Positions 1-8,535 of a DNA stretch of 33,876 nucleotides are shown here, piece by piece (position 1 is the first letter of the stretch; each line of letters begins with the position of its first letter). Location of the stretch: NCBI GenBank assembly GCA_013202335.1, contig JABMQR010000260.1, positions 1-33,876 on the forward strand, read 5' to 3'. The notes below the pieces were generated by a model. That model was not told the DNA's origin and did no database searches. It saw only the letters and a program-made list of their open reading frames with translations. Origin of the DNA: Bacteroidota bacterium (lineage in GTDB: Bacteria; Spirochaetota; Spirochaetia; JABMQR01). The position numbers and the translations under genes were made by a program.

Positions 1-797
1 AAGCGGGACTGCCGATAGACTCCGATTCTCTGGAGACTCATTATCTGGCAGGAGGGGATGTTATTAAGGTAAGCAGAGCTCTTATTGCCGCAAATAAAGC
101 GGATATCCCCCTATCCTTCCAGAAAGCGACAGCCATAGACCTGGCGGGAAGAGATGTTCTGGAGGCTGTAAAAACCAGTGTCTATCCCAAGGTTATTGAC
201 TGTCCTGATCCTGCCAAGGGGAAAATTACGATAGATGCTGTTGCAAAAGACGGAATACAGGTAAAAGCCAAAGCCAGGGTTACAGTCAGGGCTAATATAG
301 AACACTTGGTAGGCGGGGCAACAGAGGAAACAATTATCGCCCGGGTAGGCGAAGGTATAGTATCAACAATCGGTTCTTCAGACTCTTACAAGGCGGTCCT
401 TGAGAATCCTGACCAGATATCGAAAACTGTACTGAATAAGGGGCTGGATGCGGGGACAGCCTTTGAAATCCTATCGATTGATATTGCGGATGTGGATGTA
501 GGCACAAATATCGGAGCAAAGCTCCAGGCAGACCAGGCAGAAGCAGACAAACGCCGGTTTCAGGCTGTTGCGGAACAACGAAGGGCAGCTGCAATTGCCC
601 TTGAGCAGGAAAATGTGGCTAAAGAGAGGGAAAACCGTGCAAAGGTGGTCCTGGCAGAGGTTGAAATTCCAAAAGCCATAGCCGAAGCCTTCAAGTCCGG
701 GAATCTGGGTGTCATGGATTATTACAACCTGAGAAACATACAGGCAGATACAACAATGCGAAAAAACATTAGCGGCGAGACTAAAAAAAATGAATAG
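1..797 (+). CDS. floA: Flotillin-like protein FloA, 3' part
   Basis: The start lies outside the window; the reading frame is open from base 3 to the stop at 797 (about 264 codons). The stretch [10 protein letters not shown], the segment [20 protein letters not shown], the block [18 protein letters not shown] and the closing [19 protein letters not shown] are characteristic of bacterial FloA (the former UPF0365 family), which forms membrane-attached oligomers in functional microdomains. The last third (about residues 175-235 of the visible part) is Ala/Glu/Arg-rich and expected to be coiled coil, as in the family. The only internal ATG-start reading would begin in the middle of the conserved SPFH core, so it is not the start. 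The stop overlaps the start of the next gene by 8 bases, so the two are probably translationally coupled. Confidence 0.93.
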   Translation, partial: AGLPIDSDSLETHYLAGGDVIKVSRALIAANKADIPLSFQKATAIDLAGRDVLEAVKTSVYPKVIDCPDPAKGKITIDAVAKDGIQVKAKARVTVRANIEHLVGGATEETIIARVGEGIVSTIGSSDSYKAVLENPDQISKTVLNKGLDAGTAFEILSIDIADVDVGTNIGAKLQADQAEADKRRFQAVAEQRRAAAIALEQENVAKERENRAKVVLAEVEIPKAIAEAFKSGNLGVMDYYNLRNIQADTTMRKNISGETKKNE

Positions 798-1137
798 TAG
801 TGAAATATTGGATATAATTGCAGTCTATGCTACCGCGATTATTTTTCTGCTTCTCAGTGTGGTTGTCATATTCAGGATCATAAGAGGGAACATCGGAAAA
901 AGACGGGAACAAACAGTGGCTCATGAGAAACCGAAAGTTACCACAAAACAGCCGGACAATCGTACACATATATCAAGAGTTCCGAGCAGGGGACTTCCTT
1001 CTTCGGATTTTGATAAAGAGGGAAGTAAACAAAATAGCGTGATAAACAGAATGGAGAAGCTAAGCCCTTTGAAGCAAGGTATCCTTTGGGCTGAAATCCT
1101 GGGCAGACCCGGGGGTAGGCGAAGAAGGAATACCTAG
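790..1137 (+). CDS. Small single-pass membrane protein coupled to floA
   Basis: A 115-residue protein whose ATG lies inside the last codons of floA. One hydrophobic helix spans about residues 9-30 ([20 protein letters not shown]). A basic, polar linker follows, and the C-terminus reads [20 protein letters not shown] recognise this tail (SPLKQ..-AEILG-P-G) as recurring in uncharacterised proteins of related bacteria, but no function is known. The 8-base overlap and the small size suggest a partner or accessory of FloA at the membrane. That role is inferred from gene order only. It is followed by a 189-bp gap, so it probably ends the floA transcript. Confidence 0.75.
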   Translation: MNSSEILDIIAVYATAIIFLLLSVVVIFRIIRGNIGKRREQTVAHEKPKVTTKQPDNRTHISRVPSRGLPSSDFDKEGSKQNSVINRMEKLSPLKQGILWAEILGRPGGRRRRNT

Positions 1138-1236
1138 TAGTGTATTACTGTTTGACCAAATGTATCATCATCATTTTTTAGTAAAATACTACCATCTATT
1201 CCAAAAGCGAAGTCAGATACTCAAAAAAACTGCTTA

Positions 1237-1280
1237 TAGAGTGAGAAAACTCTCTCTACATGATACTATTCTTTTTTTTA
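1237..1280 (+). terminator. Possible terminator after the floA operon
   Basis: A 9-bp stem with one mismatch (TAGAGTGAG at 1237-1245, four A in the loop, CTCTCTCTA at 1250-1258) is followed 12 bases later by an eight-T run (1272-1279). The distance to the T run is longer than ideal. The rest of the gap 1138-1326 is A+T rich and shows no gene. Confidence 0.35.
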
Positions 1281-1326
1281 CCAGTTTTTTTGAATTTTCT
1301 TCACCCGGTTTTCAGTATTAAGGTAT

Positions 1327-2973
1327 ATGAATACTAATAAAACATCGTCTAAAACAGACACCAGCCAGGAATCCTTACCAGCACCTCCCGACATCATATC
1401 CCAAACTGCCTATGAGCGATTTGGAATACCGGGGCTGTTTCCATTCCAGCGCCTGGTTATTAGCAACATACTGGAAGGATGCAGCTTTTTTGGTGAGCAT
1501 ATTCAGAAGGAGTCTTTCAGAAACCAGATTGTCATTCTGCCTACTGGTTCAGGGAAGAGTTTGTGCTTCTCCCTTCCGGGGGTGCTGCTGGATTCTATTA
1601 CACTCATCATCTTTCCCCTCCTCTCCCTCATTTCCGATCAGGCCCGGCGACTGCAGGAAGCGGGAATTTCCAACAGCAAACTAGTTGGAGGGCAATCCAA
1701 AGAGGAACGTGCAGTTCTCTGGAAAAAACTGGCGGCCGGGGAAATCTCCTTTCTTCTTACTAATCCCGAATCCCTGCAGCAGAAATCTGTTTTGAAGAAG
1801 CTAAGCCAACTAACAATAGGGCATGCCGTTATTGATGAGGCACATATTGTAAGTGAGTGGGGAACGACTTTTCGTCCTTCTTATTTGGAAATTGGAAAAG
1901 TCCTGAACAAATTAAACATAGGACAAATTACAGCCTTCACCGCCACAGCCGCCCGCACAACTATTGATCATATCAAAACTCATGTATTTTGCGGCAACCC
2001 GGTTCATCTTATTCAGGGAAATCCGGACCGGCCGAATATAACCTACCGGATTATTCCCTCTCTCAGTAAAATGCAGGACCTCTCTATACTGACCAATCAG
2101 GAATCGGGTATGGTTCGACCAATTATCATTTTCTGTGGAACCCGGAAAACGGCGGTACATACTGCAATCAACCTTCGTCTGAGACTGCAGGATAATCAGA
2201 TTTTCTACTATCATGCCGGACTCTCTAAGGATGAGAGAAAGGAGATTGAGGATTGGTTTTACTCTTCTGATGATGGCATACTCTGTGCAACATCAGCCTA
2301 CGGAATGGGTATAGACAAGCCGAATATCAGATCAGTTATTCACATCGCACTATCCTCTTCTGTCGGAGCATACCTCCAGGAAACAGGTCGCGCAGGAAGA
2401 GATCAGCAGCCGGCAAAAACTGCCATGCTCTTTGGGGTTGATGAATGGAAGAAATTACACCGCACTGGTGGTAAAACGGATCAGGAGTGTCGTGAAAGCG
2501 CTCTTCTTTCAATCTTTATTGATTACAGCAAGTGCAGAAGAGAATCGCTGCTTGCGGCTTTATCTGCAGAACCTGAAGCTTGTTTTGGGTGTGATATCTG
2601 CAGCGGGACCCTGCAGTATCATGCGACGGGAGAGAGGGAGATCCTTAAATTGATACGAAGATATCCTTTAAAACTTACCATACATGAAGCCTCCCTTATC
2701 CTTAGGGGGCGTTACTCTTTGGATGTAAAACAGCGAAGATTATATCAGTATCGAGGTTTCGGCACCCTTTCGGGATGGATTCTTGATGATATTGAGGATG
2801 CAATTCATGTTTTAAAGAGGATGTCTCATTTAAAGAGTGCCCGCAAAGGGCCCTGGAAAGATCTTCTCCGGGTAACAGGCTGCATAACCAGCCTTAATCG
2901 TCCTCCAGCTGATGGATTTACACAAGAATTCAGCAATAAGTTAAACCAGCTATTTTCTATTAAGAAATCTTAA
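1327..2973 (+). CDS. RecQ-family ATP-dependent DNA helicase
   Basis: 548 residues. Superfamily 2 helicase motifs are in order: Walker A PTGSGKS at about 72-78, IIFPLLSLISDQ at 94-105, the DEAH box at 170-173 (IDEAHIVSEWG), motif III FTATA at 204-208, YHAGLS at 295-300, ATSAYGMGIDKP at 321-332 and the arginine-finger motif QETGRAGRD at 351-359. A RecQ-type zinc-binding site follows: C403, C419, C422 and C425. About 120 residues of winged-helix/RQC-like sequence close the protein, and there is no HRDC domain. It unwinds 3'-5' in recombination and repair. It is shorter than E. coli RecQ and more divergent, so it may be a second, accessory RecQ-like protein. The ATG at 1327 has a weak AAGG six bases upstream. 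It is monocistronic by spacing. Confidence 0.9.
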   Translation: MNTNKTSSKTDTSQESLPAPPDIISQTAYERFGIPGLFPFQRLVISNILEGCSFFGEHIQKESFRNQIVILPTGSGKSLCFSLPGVLLDSITLIIFPLLSLISDQARRLQEAGISNSKLVGGQSKEERAVLWKKLAAGEISFLLTNPESLQQKSVLKKLSQLTIGHAVIDEAHIVSEWGTTFRPSYLEIGKVLNKLNIGQITAFTATAARTTIDHIKTHVFCGNPVHLIQGNPDRPNITYRIIPSLSKMQDLSILTNQESGMVRPIIIFCGTRKTAVHTAINLRLRLQDNQIFYYHAGLSKDERKEIEDWFYSSDDGILCATSAYGMGIDKPNIRSVIHIALSSSVGAYLQETGRAGRDQQPAKTAMLFGVDEWKKLHRTGGKTDQECRESALLSIFIDYSKCRRESLLAALSAEPEACFGCDICSGTLQYHATGEREILKLIRRYPLKLTIHEASLILRGRYSLDVKQRRLYQYRGFGTLSGWILDDIEDAIHVLKRMSHLKSARKGPWKDLLRVTGCITSLNRPPADGFTQEFSNKLNQLFSIKKS

Positions 2974-3026
2974 CCTTACCTTATTCTGGTCATAAGCATC
3001 TTGCAGTATCCGCAGGAGGAATCATC

Positions 3027-3218
3027 ATGATGGTATTATTAGTTGTTCTTATCGATTTGGTCATCTATTTGGCGGTGACAAGAAATCGTTCACAGGGATA
3101 TCATGGGCATCAGGATTTCAACTCATCAGAAAATCCAGTCAATATTGCAAAACTTCGCTATGCCAAAGGTGAAATCTCAAAAGAAGAGCTTGATGAAATT
3201 CTCAAGAAATTGAAATAA
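3027..3218 (+). CDS. Small membrane protein with SHOCT domain
   Basis: 63 residues: a hydrophobic N-terminal helix (about 2-18, LLVVLIDLVIYLAV), a short polar linker, and a C-terminal SHOCT motif (AKLRYAKGEISKEELDEILKKL, residues 41-62 approximately, broken here only by quotation length). SHOCT is a short C-terminal oligomerisation domain. Members with one membrane helix are common and mostly uncharacterised. The start is well supported by AGGAGGA at 3014-3020 placed six bases before the ATG at 3027. It follows the helicase gene by 53 bp and may be on the same transcript. Confidence 0.8.
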   Translation: MMVLLVVLIDLVIYLAVTRNRSQGYHGHQDFNSSENPVNIAKLRYAKGEISKEELDEILKKLK

Positions 3219-3251
3219 CAGATCAATCTATTCTCCTTTATACAGTCTCAA

Positions 3252-3276
3252 CCGGGAGGGATTCGCTCCTTCCCGG
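3252..3276 (+). terminator. Stem-loop after the SHOCT gene
   Basis: CCGGGAGGG (3252-3260) pairs with CCTTCCCGG (3268-3276) through nine positions with one G-U pair and a 7-base loop. There is no strong T run after it, so termination is plausible but not certain. It is the most G+C-rich element of the gap. Confidence 0.5.
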
Positions 3277-3611
3277 ATTCATCTTACCCCCCTATCTATA
3301 GGTGAACTTGACAAGCAATCAATTTTAACAAAGCTAAACATAACTGCATATTCACTGTAATGTTGTGACACTGACTGGATTCAGAGCCTGCACCAAACTA
3401 GATCTTACAAAAAACCTATTGTTCTAAGAGGACAAAATTTTTCAGTACATTTCTCTAAATAACTACATTTGAAGCGACCAGATGCTGTTTTTTTGTTTTT
3501 TACTAGCTAAAAAGTCCTAAAGTCGGGATCGCCTTTTCTCTGAAAGATTTATCGATGAGTTGGGAAAACAGTTAAGCAATTAAAGCATCTGAAACTGACC
3601 AATAATGATAA
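3277..3611. other. Gene-free spacer between convergent units
   Basis: No reading frame of interest. It contains one distant inverted repeat (CAGATGCT near 3480 and AGCATCTG near 3585), T runs around 3487-3500, and a TGATAA/TTATCA pair that overlaps the stop codon of the larA-like gene. Any of these could help end the long minus-strand transcript; none is convincing alone. Confidence 0.4.
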
Positions 3612-4859
3612 TTATTTTATCAGAGGAACTGTAACTCCTCCATCAGGAAAAATCAAGACTTTTGATTGCGGCCCTTTTACCTGAATTGCTTCGTCCAGGG
3701 CCTCCTGTAAATTACTTACCGGATTAATAAAGATATTCTCAAGTAAAGAGCCATCAAGCTCTGTTTTTGCCCAAACCTTTGCCCAGGTGCATAGTTCTGC
3801 CATTTTCGCGGCTTTATGGTACCCAAGACGGTATGATGCACGGATCTCTTTCATAACTTCAACCGGTGAATCGCAGGAACTGAGCAAATCAATGTATGCG
3901 CTCTCACCAACTCCGTCCCGACAGGAGGCAACCAGAATAAGAATTCCATCGGGCTTCAGTGCCAGTTTACCGTTATCAATAGCTTTTTGTGACTGATAGA
4001 GATCAATATCCATGGGATATTTTGCACAGGAAATAACAATATCAGCTTTCTCAGATATTTCCGAGGTAAAAACCTCATTAGCCCTATACACTGCATCATC
4101 AAAGGATGAATTAATATCGCCGGCTGTTACACTATAGATACCATGATTCTTGTCCATCACAGTCATAATGGAGAATATTTGCTTATCACCAAGCGTTTTC
4201 AGAGCATCAACCATATCCAGATGCACAGGATTGCCCGATAGCTTTAACGCTTTTGCTTCACTGGATACAGCAAGACTGTGATTTTTCTCAATCGTACTAA
4301 ATGCTGCAATTCCGGGAAGAAATGCCTTTCGTCCACCAGTATACCCTGCAAAGTAATGCGGCTCTACAGAACCAATTACCAGAACTTTATCAGCTTCATA
4401 CCCCAGCCGGTTTATAAACATCTCTGTCCCCTGTCCTGATGACCCCAGATATACCATCTCATCACTCTTTCGTGCATTATGCACATGAACAGCTCTTGCA
4501 AACCTCGAATAGTGCTTTCCAAAAATGAATTCATACTCCTCTTCAGTCGGGCCGCGATGTACGCCCGTTGCGATAATAAATTCTGCACCGGCTTTTGCCA
4601 GATCATCAGCTATTATGTCAAGAACATACTTTGTCGGAGTTGGACGTGTTCCGTCATTTACGATGACAAGAAGTGATCCCGGACCATTAATAATATCACT
4701 ATAAGAGAGTGCGCCTGAGCACTGTTCCAGTGCCTTACGGATTATCTTCCCTGAAGGTTCCTGAGCAGTAACATTTTTCGGTTCTACAAGCCCTGCAAAG
4801 TGTTCTTCAGGGATAATTAAATCAATAGAGGATTTATTATAGGGTATTGAAATAGTCAT
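3612..4859 (-). CDS. LarA-family nickel-pincer 2-hydroxyacid racemase/epimerase
   Basis: 415 residues. Residue numbers below count from an upstream ATG at 4865 (subtract 2 for the start chosen here). The family fold and active site are complete: DGTRP at 71-75, TGVHR with H103, the signature H170-Y-F-A-G-Y-T-G-G-R-K180 and H196. In L. plantarum LarA the equivalents are H108 and H174 (proton transfer), K184 (covalent link to the nickel-pincer cofactor) and H200 (Ni ligand). It should racemise or epimerise a 2-hydroxy acid; lactate, malate, sugar acids and others are known for the family. No larB, larC or larE cofactor genes are in the window. The start at 4859 is chosen because AGGAG (4867-4871) is seven bases away, but only one base from the upstream ATG. 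It is the last gene of the acyl-CoA unit, 116 bp after its regulator. Confidence 0.88.
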   Translation of the reverse strand: MTISIPYNKSSIDLIIPEEHFAGLVEPKNVTAQEPSGKIIRKALEQCSGALSYSDIINGPGSLLVIVNDGTRPTPTKYVLDIIADDLAKAGAEFIIATGVHRGPTEEEYEFIFGKHYSRFARAVHVHNARKSDEMVYLGSSGQGTEMFINRLGYEADKVLVIGSVEPHYFAGYTGGRKAFLPGIAAFSTIEKNHSLAVSSEAKALKLSGNPVHLDMVDALKTLGDKQIFSIMTVMDKNHGIYSVTAGDINSSFDDAVYRANEVFTSEISEKADIVISCAKYPMDIDLYQSQKAIDNGKLALKPDGILILVASCRDGVGESAYIDLLSSCDSPVEVMKEIRASYRLGYHKAAKMAELCTWAKVWAKTELDGSLLENIFINPVSNLQEALDEAIQVKGPQSKVLIFPDGGVTVPLIK

Positions 4860-4915
4860 TAACATACTCCTGGTATTGTTGATACTTTCCCATTTCTGGA
4901 ACCGCCGTTGAGAAT

Positions 4916-4929
4916 CAGAACCAGTTCTG
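4916..4929. repeat. 14-bp palindrome before the larA-like gene
   Basis: CAGAAC-CA-GTTCTG, six-base arms, lies in the 116-bp gap between the FadR-type gene and the larA-like gene. It could be a regulator site or a small attenuating hairpin. A TGGTA half-site lies near 4871-4875. Confidence 0.35.
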
Positions 4930-4975
4930 CTATGAGCTGAACATCGTGCCTTGGTTACTCTTCTGGATTCCCGTT

Positions 4976-5686
4976 TTATTTATTCTGTATGTATAGAGCG
5001 TTTTCACGAGCTTTTCGTATGTGTTGGTTCATAAGATCTGCTGCAGCATCGGCATTCCTGGAACGTATGGCCTCATAGATTTCCTTATGATCCGCTAAAC
5101 TTGATTCAGGTTGATTTTCTATTTGAAGTGTAGTTTCTCGAGTTCTGCTCAATAAGGATTTTGACATAAGAAGCATTTTCTCGAATACGTTGTTATGTGT
5201 TGCCCGAACAACAGCCTCATGGAATTCATTATCTCCGTTCAGACCAATACTGCCATCTTCAATTTCCTGCTTCATATGTTCCAAACTATGCTTTATGGCA
5301 TTAATATCAGAATCTGTATATTCAACAGCTGCAATTCGAGCAAATTCAGTCTCAATTATGAGTCGAAAATCAAGCATTTCCAGAATCATGTCTTTCTCAT
5401 TCTCCAGAAAATCAGCAAAGGGATCAATAATTGATTCGATAGTTATTTCACGAACAAATGTTCCACCGGTAACTCCCACACGTGACTCAACATATCCAAT
5501 ATTTTCCATTACTTTCAGCGCTTCTCTGATTGATGCCCGACCAACTTGAAACTGCTCAGCAAGCTCTCGTTCACTAGGGAGTTGATCTCCGGTATTCAGT
5601 ACTTTATCCTTAATCATTTGGATTAATACTTTACTGACATGTTCTGATAAGCGACTTTTCTTAATGGGTTCAATTGAAGCCTTCAT
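4976..5686 (-). CDS. FadR/GntR-type transcriptional regulator (copy 1)
   Basis: 236 residues. The N-terminal winged helix carries the GntR signature (GDQLPSERELAEQF..VGRASIREAL, about residues 37-63) and a wing (GVTGGTFV). The C-terminal all-helical FCD domain has the usual metal/effector residues (D..FH near 152-156, the H of THN, DHKE and NQHIRKA). FCD regulators usually bind small organic acids. The gene sits inside the catabolic run, 23 bp after the E3 gene, with AGGAG seven to eight bases before its ATG. It is about 40 percent identical by eye to the second FadR-type gene at 25694. Regulators with this recognition helix (R-x-S-I-R-E-A-L) bind TGGT-N3-ACCA boxes, which fits the operators at 13926 and 22964. 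Confidence 0.9.
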   Translation of the reverse strand: MKASIEPIKKSRLSEHVSKVLIQMIKDKVLNTGDQLPSERELAEQFQVGRASIREALKVMENIGYVESRVGVTGGTFVREITIESIIDPFADFLENEKDMILEMLDFRLIIETEFARIAAVEYTDSDINAIKHSLEHMKQEIEDGSIGLNGDNEFHEAVVRATHNNVFEKMLLMSKSLLSRTRETTLQIENQPESSLADHKEIYEAIRSRNADAAADLMNQHIRKARENALYIQNK

Positions 5687-5709
5687 ACCTGATCTCCTGC
5701 TTAAAATAT

Positions 5710-7155
5710 CTACAATTTTATCTTATACGGCTGCTTTATTTCCCTTCTGGAAATGGAATGCACTGCATGCCCAAAGGTATCATGCGCCGCCTCCATAATT
5801 GCTTCACTGAATGTCGGATGCGGGTGAACAGTACTTGAAATCTCCTCTATGGTCAACTCTGAGGCTATTGCCAGTGCTATTTCTGTAATAATATCCGTTG
5901 CACGCGGACCTACGATATGTCCACCCAGAACCGCACCTGTTTTCTTGTTTGTTACAATTTTCACGAACCCTGCTGTATCTCCGGTTATTACTGCTTTGCT
6001 GTCTGCCTTCATTGGGAAATACCCTTCACATATGGTATATCCCTGTTTTTCAGCCTCTTTGGCGGTCATGCCTACTGATCCAATTTCCGGTCTGGTATAA
6101 ACACATGCAGGGATGGTGTTAATCCTGGTATAATTTATTTTTCCCAATATATGATCAACCGCAATAATCCCCTGCGCTGAGGCTGCATGAGCCAGCATCC
6201 ATCCTCCTGTACAGTCACCAACAGCATACACATTGGGTAGTTTTGTCTGCTGTTTTTCATTTACCGGGATGCATCCTTTTACGATATCTAAAGATAAAGA
6301 TTCAAGTCCAATATCTTCTGTTCGGGATTTTCGTCCGATAGCCACAAAAATCTCATCACTGATGATCTCTTTCTCCCCCTCTCCAGTTTGTATTCTGCAA
6401 ACCTTCCTGCCGCCGGATTCTGAAAGGCTCATAACTGCGGTATCAGTATAAATCTCAACACCTTTCTTCACCAGTTCTTTTTTAAGTAATTCTGCAATCT
6501 CACTATCCATTCTTGGTAGAAGCTGCGTCATCATCTCAACAATCCGTACCTGTACACCAAAATCATGCAGTATTGTTGCACACTCAACACCAATAACTCC
6601 ACCTCCAATAATTGTCATACTTTTCGGTAGTGGAAGATTTGATTCCAATAAATCATTACTGGTCCAATATCCCATCTCTCTCAATCCGGGGATAGGTGGA
6701 ATCGCAGGTTCAGAGCCAGTTGCAATAATCATATTTTTTGCAGTAACCTGCTTTTCCCCAACCTCTGAGGTATAAACTATACTGTGTTTCCCTTTAATCC
6801 TGCCAATTCCCCGTACAACTTCAACACTGTGATGCCTCAATAGACCGGCAACTCCTGATCTTAGAGTTTTGACTGTTTTATCTTTATAGGCATACAATTT
6901 CTGAAGATCAAATCCAGGTTCACCAACGGTGATACCAAACTTTTCGGCATGCCGCATGGTATCAAGTATTTCACCGGAATGAAGCAATGCTTTAGTGGGG
7001 ACACACCCCCTGTTTAGACAAGTTCCTCCTACTGTTTCCGCTTCAATCAGAATTGTTCGAAGATTCAATTGTGCGGCATGTATTGCAGCAACATATCCGC
7101 CTGGTCCTCCGCCAATTATTGCAAGATCATAGACATCACTTTCATTTTGGTTCAT
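5710..7155 (-). CDS. Dihydrolipoyl dehydrogenase (E3)
   Basis: 481 residues. FAD-binding GGGPGG at about 15-20, the redox disulfide C46/C51 in GGTCLNRGCVPTKAL, the NAD-binding GGGVIGVE segment, the second FAD motif YAVGDCTGG, and the dimer-interface catalytic pair H446/E451 in HPHPTFSE are all present. It reoxidises the dihydrolipoyl arm of the neighbouring E2 with NAD+. It is the last subunit of the E1 alpha, E1 beta, E2, E3 series, 25 bp after E2, with GAGG seven bases before the ATG. The dedicated copy implies a complex used for one pathway, not shared. Confidence 0.95.
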   Translation of the reverse strand: MNQNESDVYDLAIIGGGPGGYVAAIHAAQLNLRTILIEAETVGGTCLNRGCVPTKALLHSGEILDTMRHAEKFGITVGEPGFDLQKLYAYKDKTVKTLRSGVAGLLRHHSVEVVRGIGRIKGKHSIVYTSEVGEKQVTAKNMIIATGSEPAIPPIPGLREMGYWTSNDLLESNLPLPKSMTIIGGGVIGVECATILHDFGVQVRIVEMMTQLLPRMDSEIAELLKKELVKKGVEIYTDTAVMSLSESGGRKVCRIQTGEGEKEIISDEIFVAIGRKSRTEDIGLESLSLDIVKGCIPVNEKQQTKLPNVYAVGDCTGGWMLAHAASAQGIIAVDHILGKINYTRINTIPACVYTRPEIGSVGMTAKEAEKQGYTICEGYFPMKADSKAVITGDTAGFVKIVTNKKTGAVLGGHIVGPRATDIITEIALAIASELTIEEISSTVHPHPTFSEAIMEAAHDTFGHAVHSISRREIKQPYKIKL

Positions 7156-7180
7156 GTATTACCTCATTGCCGATCGTTTG

Positions 7181-8527
7181 TCAAATCAGAAGATATGGAT
7201 TATTCATGATTTTCTGCAGCGACTGCAGGAATTCAGCTGCTGGGGCTCCATCAATTATCCGATGATCATACGTCAATGAGATTTGACATATTGGTCGTAT
7301 AACAATCTCTTTATCCACTACTACAGCACGATCTTTCACCGTACCAACTGCCAGGATACAACTTTCAGGCTGATTAATTATGGCAGTAAAGCTATCAATT
7401 CCATACATTCCCAGATTTGAGACAGTAAATCTTCCTCCTGATAAATCATCAGGCTGGAGCGTATTGGATCTTGCAGCCTCAGCAAGGCGCTTAGTTTCAG
7501 CATGAATCCCCTGCAAACCCAGTCTATTGGCATGCTTAATAACAGGAACAATAAGTCCTGTTTCCAGCGCAACGGCAACACCGATATGTACATCGCTGAA
7601 CTGTACTATTTCTGATTCACTCCTGAATTGTCGGTTAATTACCGGATTACGCTTAATTGCCTCAGCAACCGCACGAATGATGATATCATTGAATGATATT
7701 TTCTTTTCAGCAGTTTTAAAAATCTCCCGAATTCTTACCGCTTCACTCATATCAATATCTATTCGGTGCACTGCTTGAGCTGCTTCGTCCAGGCTGCTGC
7801 GCATTCTTTCGGATATAACCTTCCGCATACCTTTCACAGGGACTATCTCAATTGGTTCTTCAGCCATTAGCGGCTGAGATACTGCAAGTTGTGCCTGAAC
7901 ATCAGTACTATATATTTTACCTCTTGGTCCGGTTCCCACTACACTCTCCAGATCCTGTCCGGTTTGCGCTGCCGTTTTTCTGGCGAGCGGTGTAGAGGAA
8001 ACTTCCGTTACATGCTGATAATTTTTCACATCTCTTTCAATTATTAGCCCTTCCGGCCCGGTTCCCATAAATTCTGTAAGCGGAATCCCCTGTTCCCTTG
8101 CAAGCTTTTTCGCCCGTGGTGTTATAAATAATTTACCGCTTGGATATTTGCCCTCTTTTCCGACATCGCTTGTTGAAATTACTGTTGATGGTATTTTTTT
8201 ACTTACAGTAACCACATCAGCTGCTGCTGCTGCTTCTTTCGATTTTAAAGCACCTCCGGATGTATGCAAAAAACCAGAGATATCCTCTCCCGGGGCACCT
8301 ATAACTCCAATGATTTCTGTTATGGGAACTGTATCCCCTTCCTGCCTGAGAATAGCCAGTAACGTACCGGTTGCCGGTGAATCAATATCAATATTCAGTT
8401 TATCTGTCTCTATCTCAAATAGTGTCTCCCCTACCCTGACTAAGTCACCTTCCTTCTTCTTCCACTCAATTATAGTACCTTCAGTCATTTGCAGACCCTG
8501 TTTTGGCATAATAATTTTTTCAGCCAT
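7181..8527 (-). CDS. 2-oxoacid dehydrogenase complex E2 acyltransferase with two E3-binding domains
   Basis: 448 residues. One N-terminal lipoyl domain (about 1-78) has the lipoylated K43 in EIETDKLNID. Two peripheral-subunit-binding domains follow, at about 134-170 (TPRAKKLAREQGI..GTGPEGLIIERDV) and 178-213 (STPLARKTAAQTG..GTGPRGKIYSTDV). The catalytic chloramphenicol-acetyltransferase-like domain is 228-448 with the active-site H422 and D426 in YDHRIIDG. It moves the acyl group from E1 to CoA. A short Ala-rich linker separates lipoyl and binding domains. Most E2 proteins have a single binding domain, so the duplication is notable. Nearest recognised relatives are acetoin/pyruvate dehydrogenase E2; the acyl specificity cannot be read from the sequence. 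Confidence 0.93.
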   Translation of the reverse strand: MAEKIIMPKQGLQMTEGTIIEWKKKEGDLVRVGETLFEIETDKLNIDIDSPATGTLLAILRQEGDTVPITEIIGVIGAPGEDISGFLHTSGGALKSKEAAAAADVVTVSKKIPSTVISTSDVGKEGKYPSGKLFITPRAKKLAREQGIPLTEFMGTGPEGLIIERDVKNYQHVTEVSSTPLARKTAAQTGQDLESVVGTGPRGKIYSTDVQAQLAVSQPLMAEEPIEIVPVKGMRKVISERMRSSLDEAAQAVHRIDIDMSEAVRIREIFKTAEKKISFNDIIIRAVAEAIKRNPVINRQFRSESEIVQFSDVHIGVAVALETGLIVPVIKHANRLGLQGIHAETKRLAEAARSNTLQPDDLSGGRFTVSNLGMYGIDSFTAIINQPESCILAVGTVKDRAVVVDKEIVIRPICQISLTYDHRIIDGAPAAEFLQSLQKIMNNPYLLI

Positions 8528-8535
8528 AATGACTC

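Noticed and set aside
3277..3611. Small RNA or riboswitch in the 3219-3611 gap
   Set aside because: Only short or widely spaced inverted repeats are present and no recognised riboswitch core was seen. A covariance-model search would be needed.
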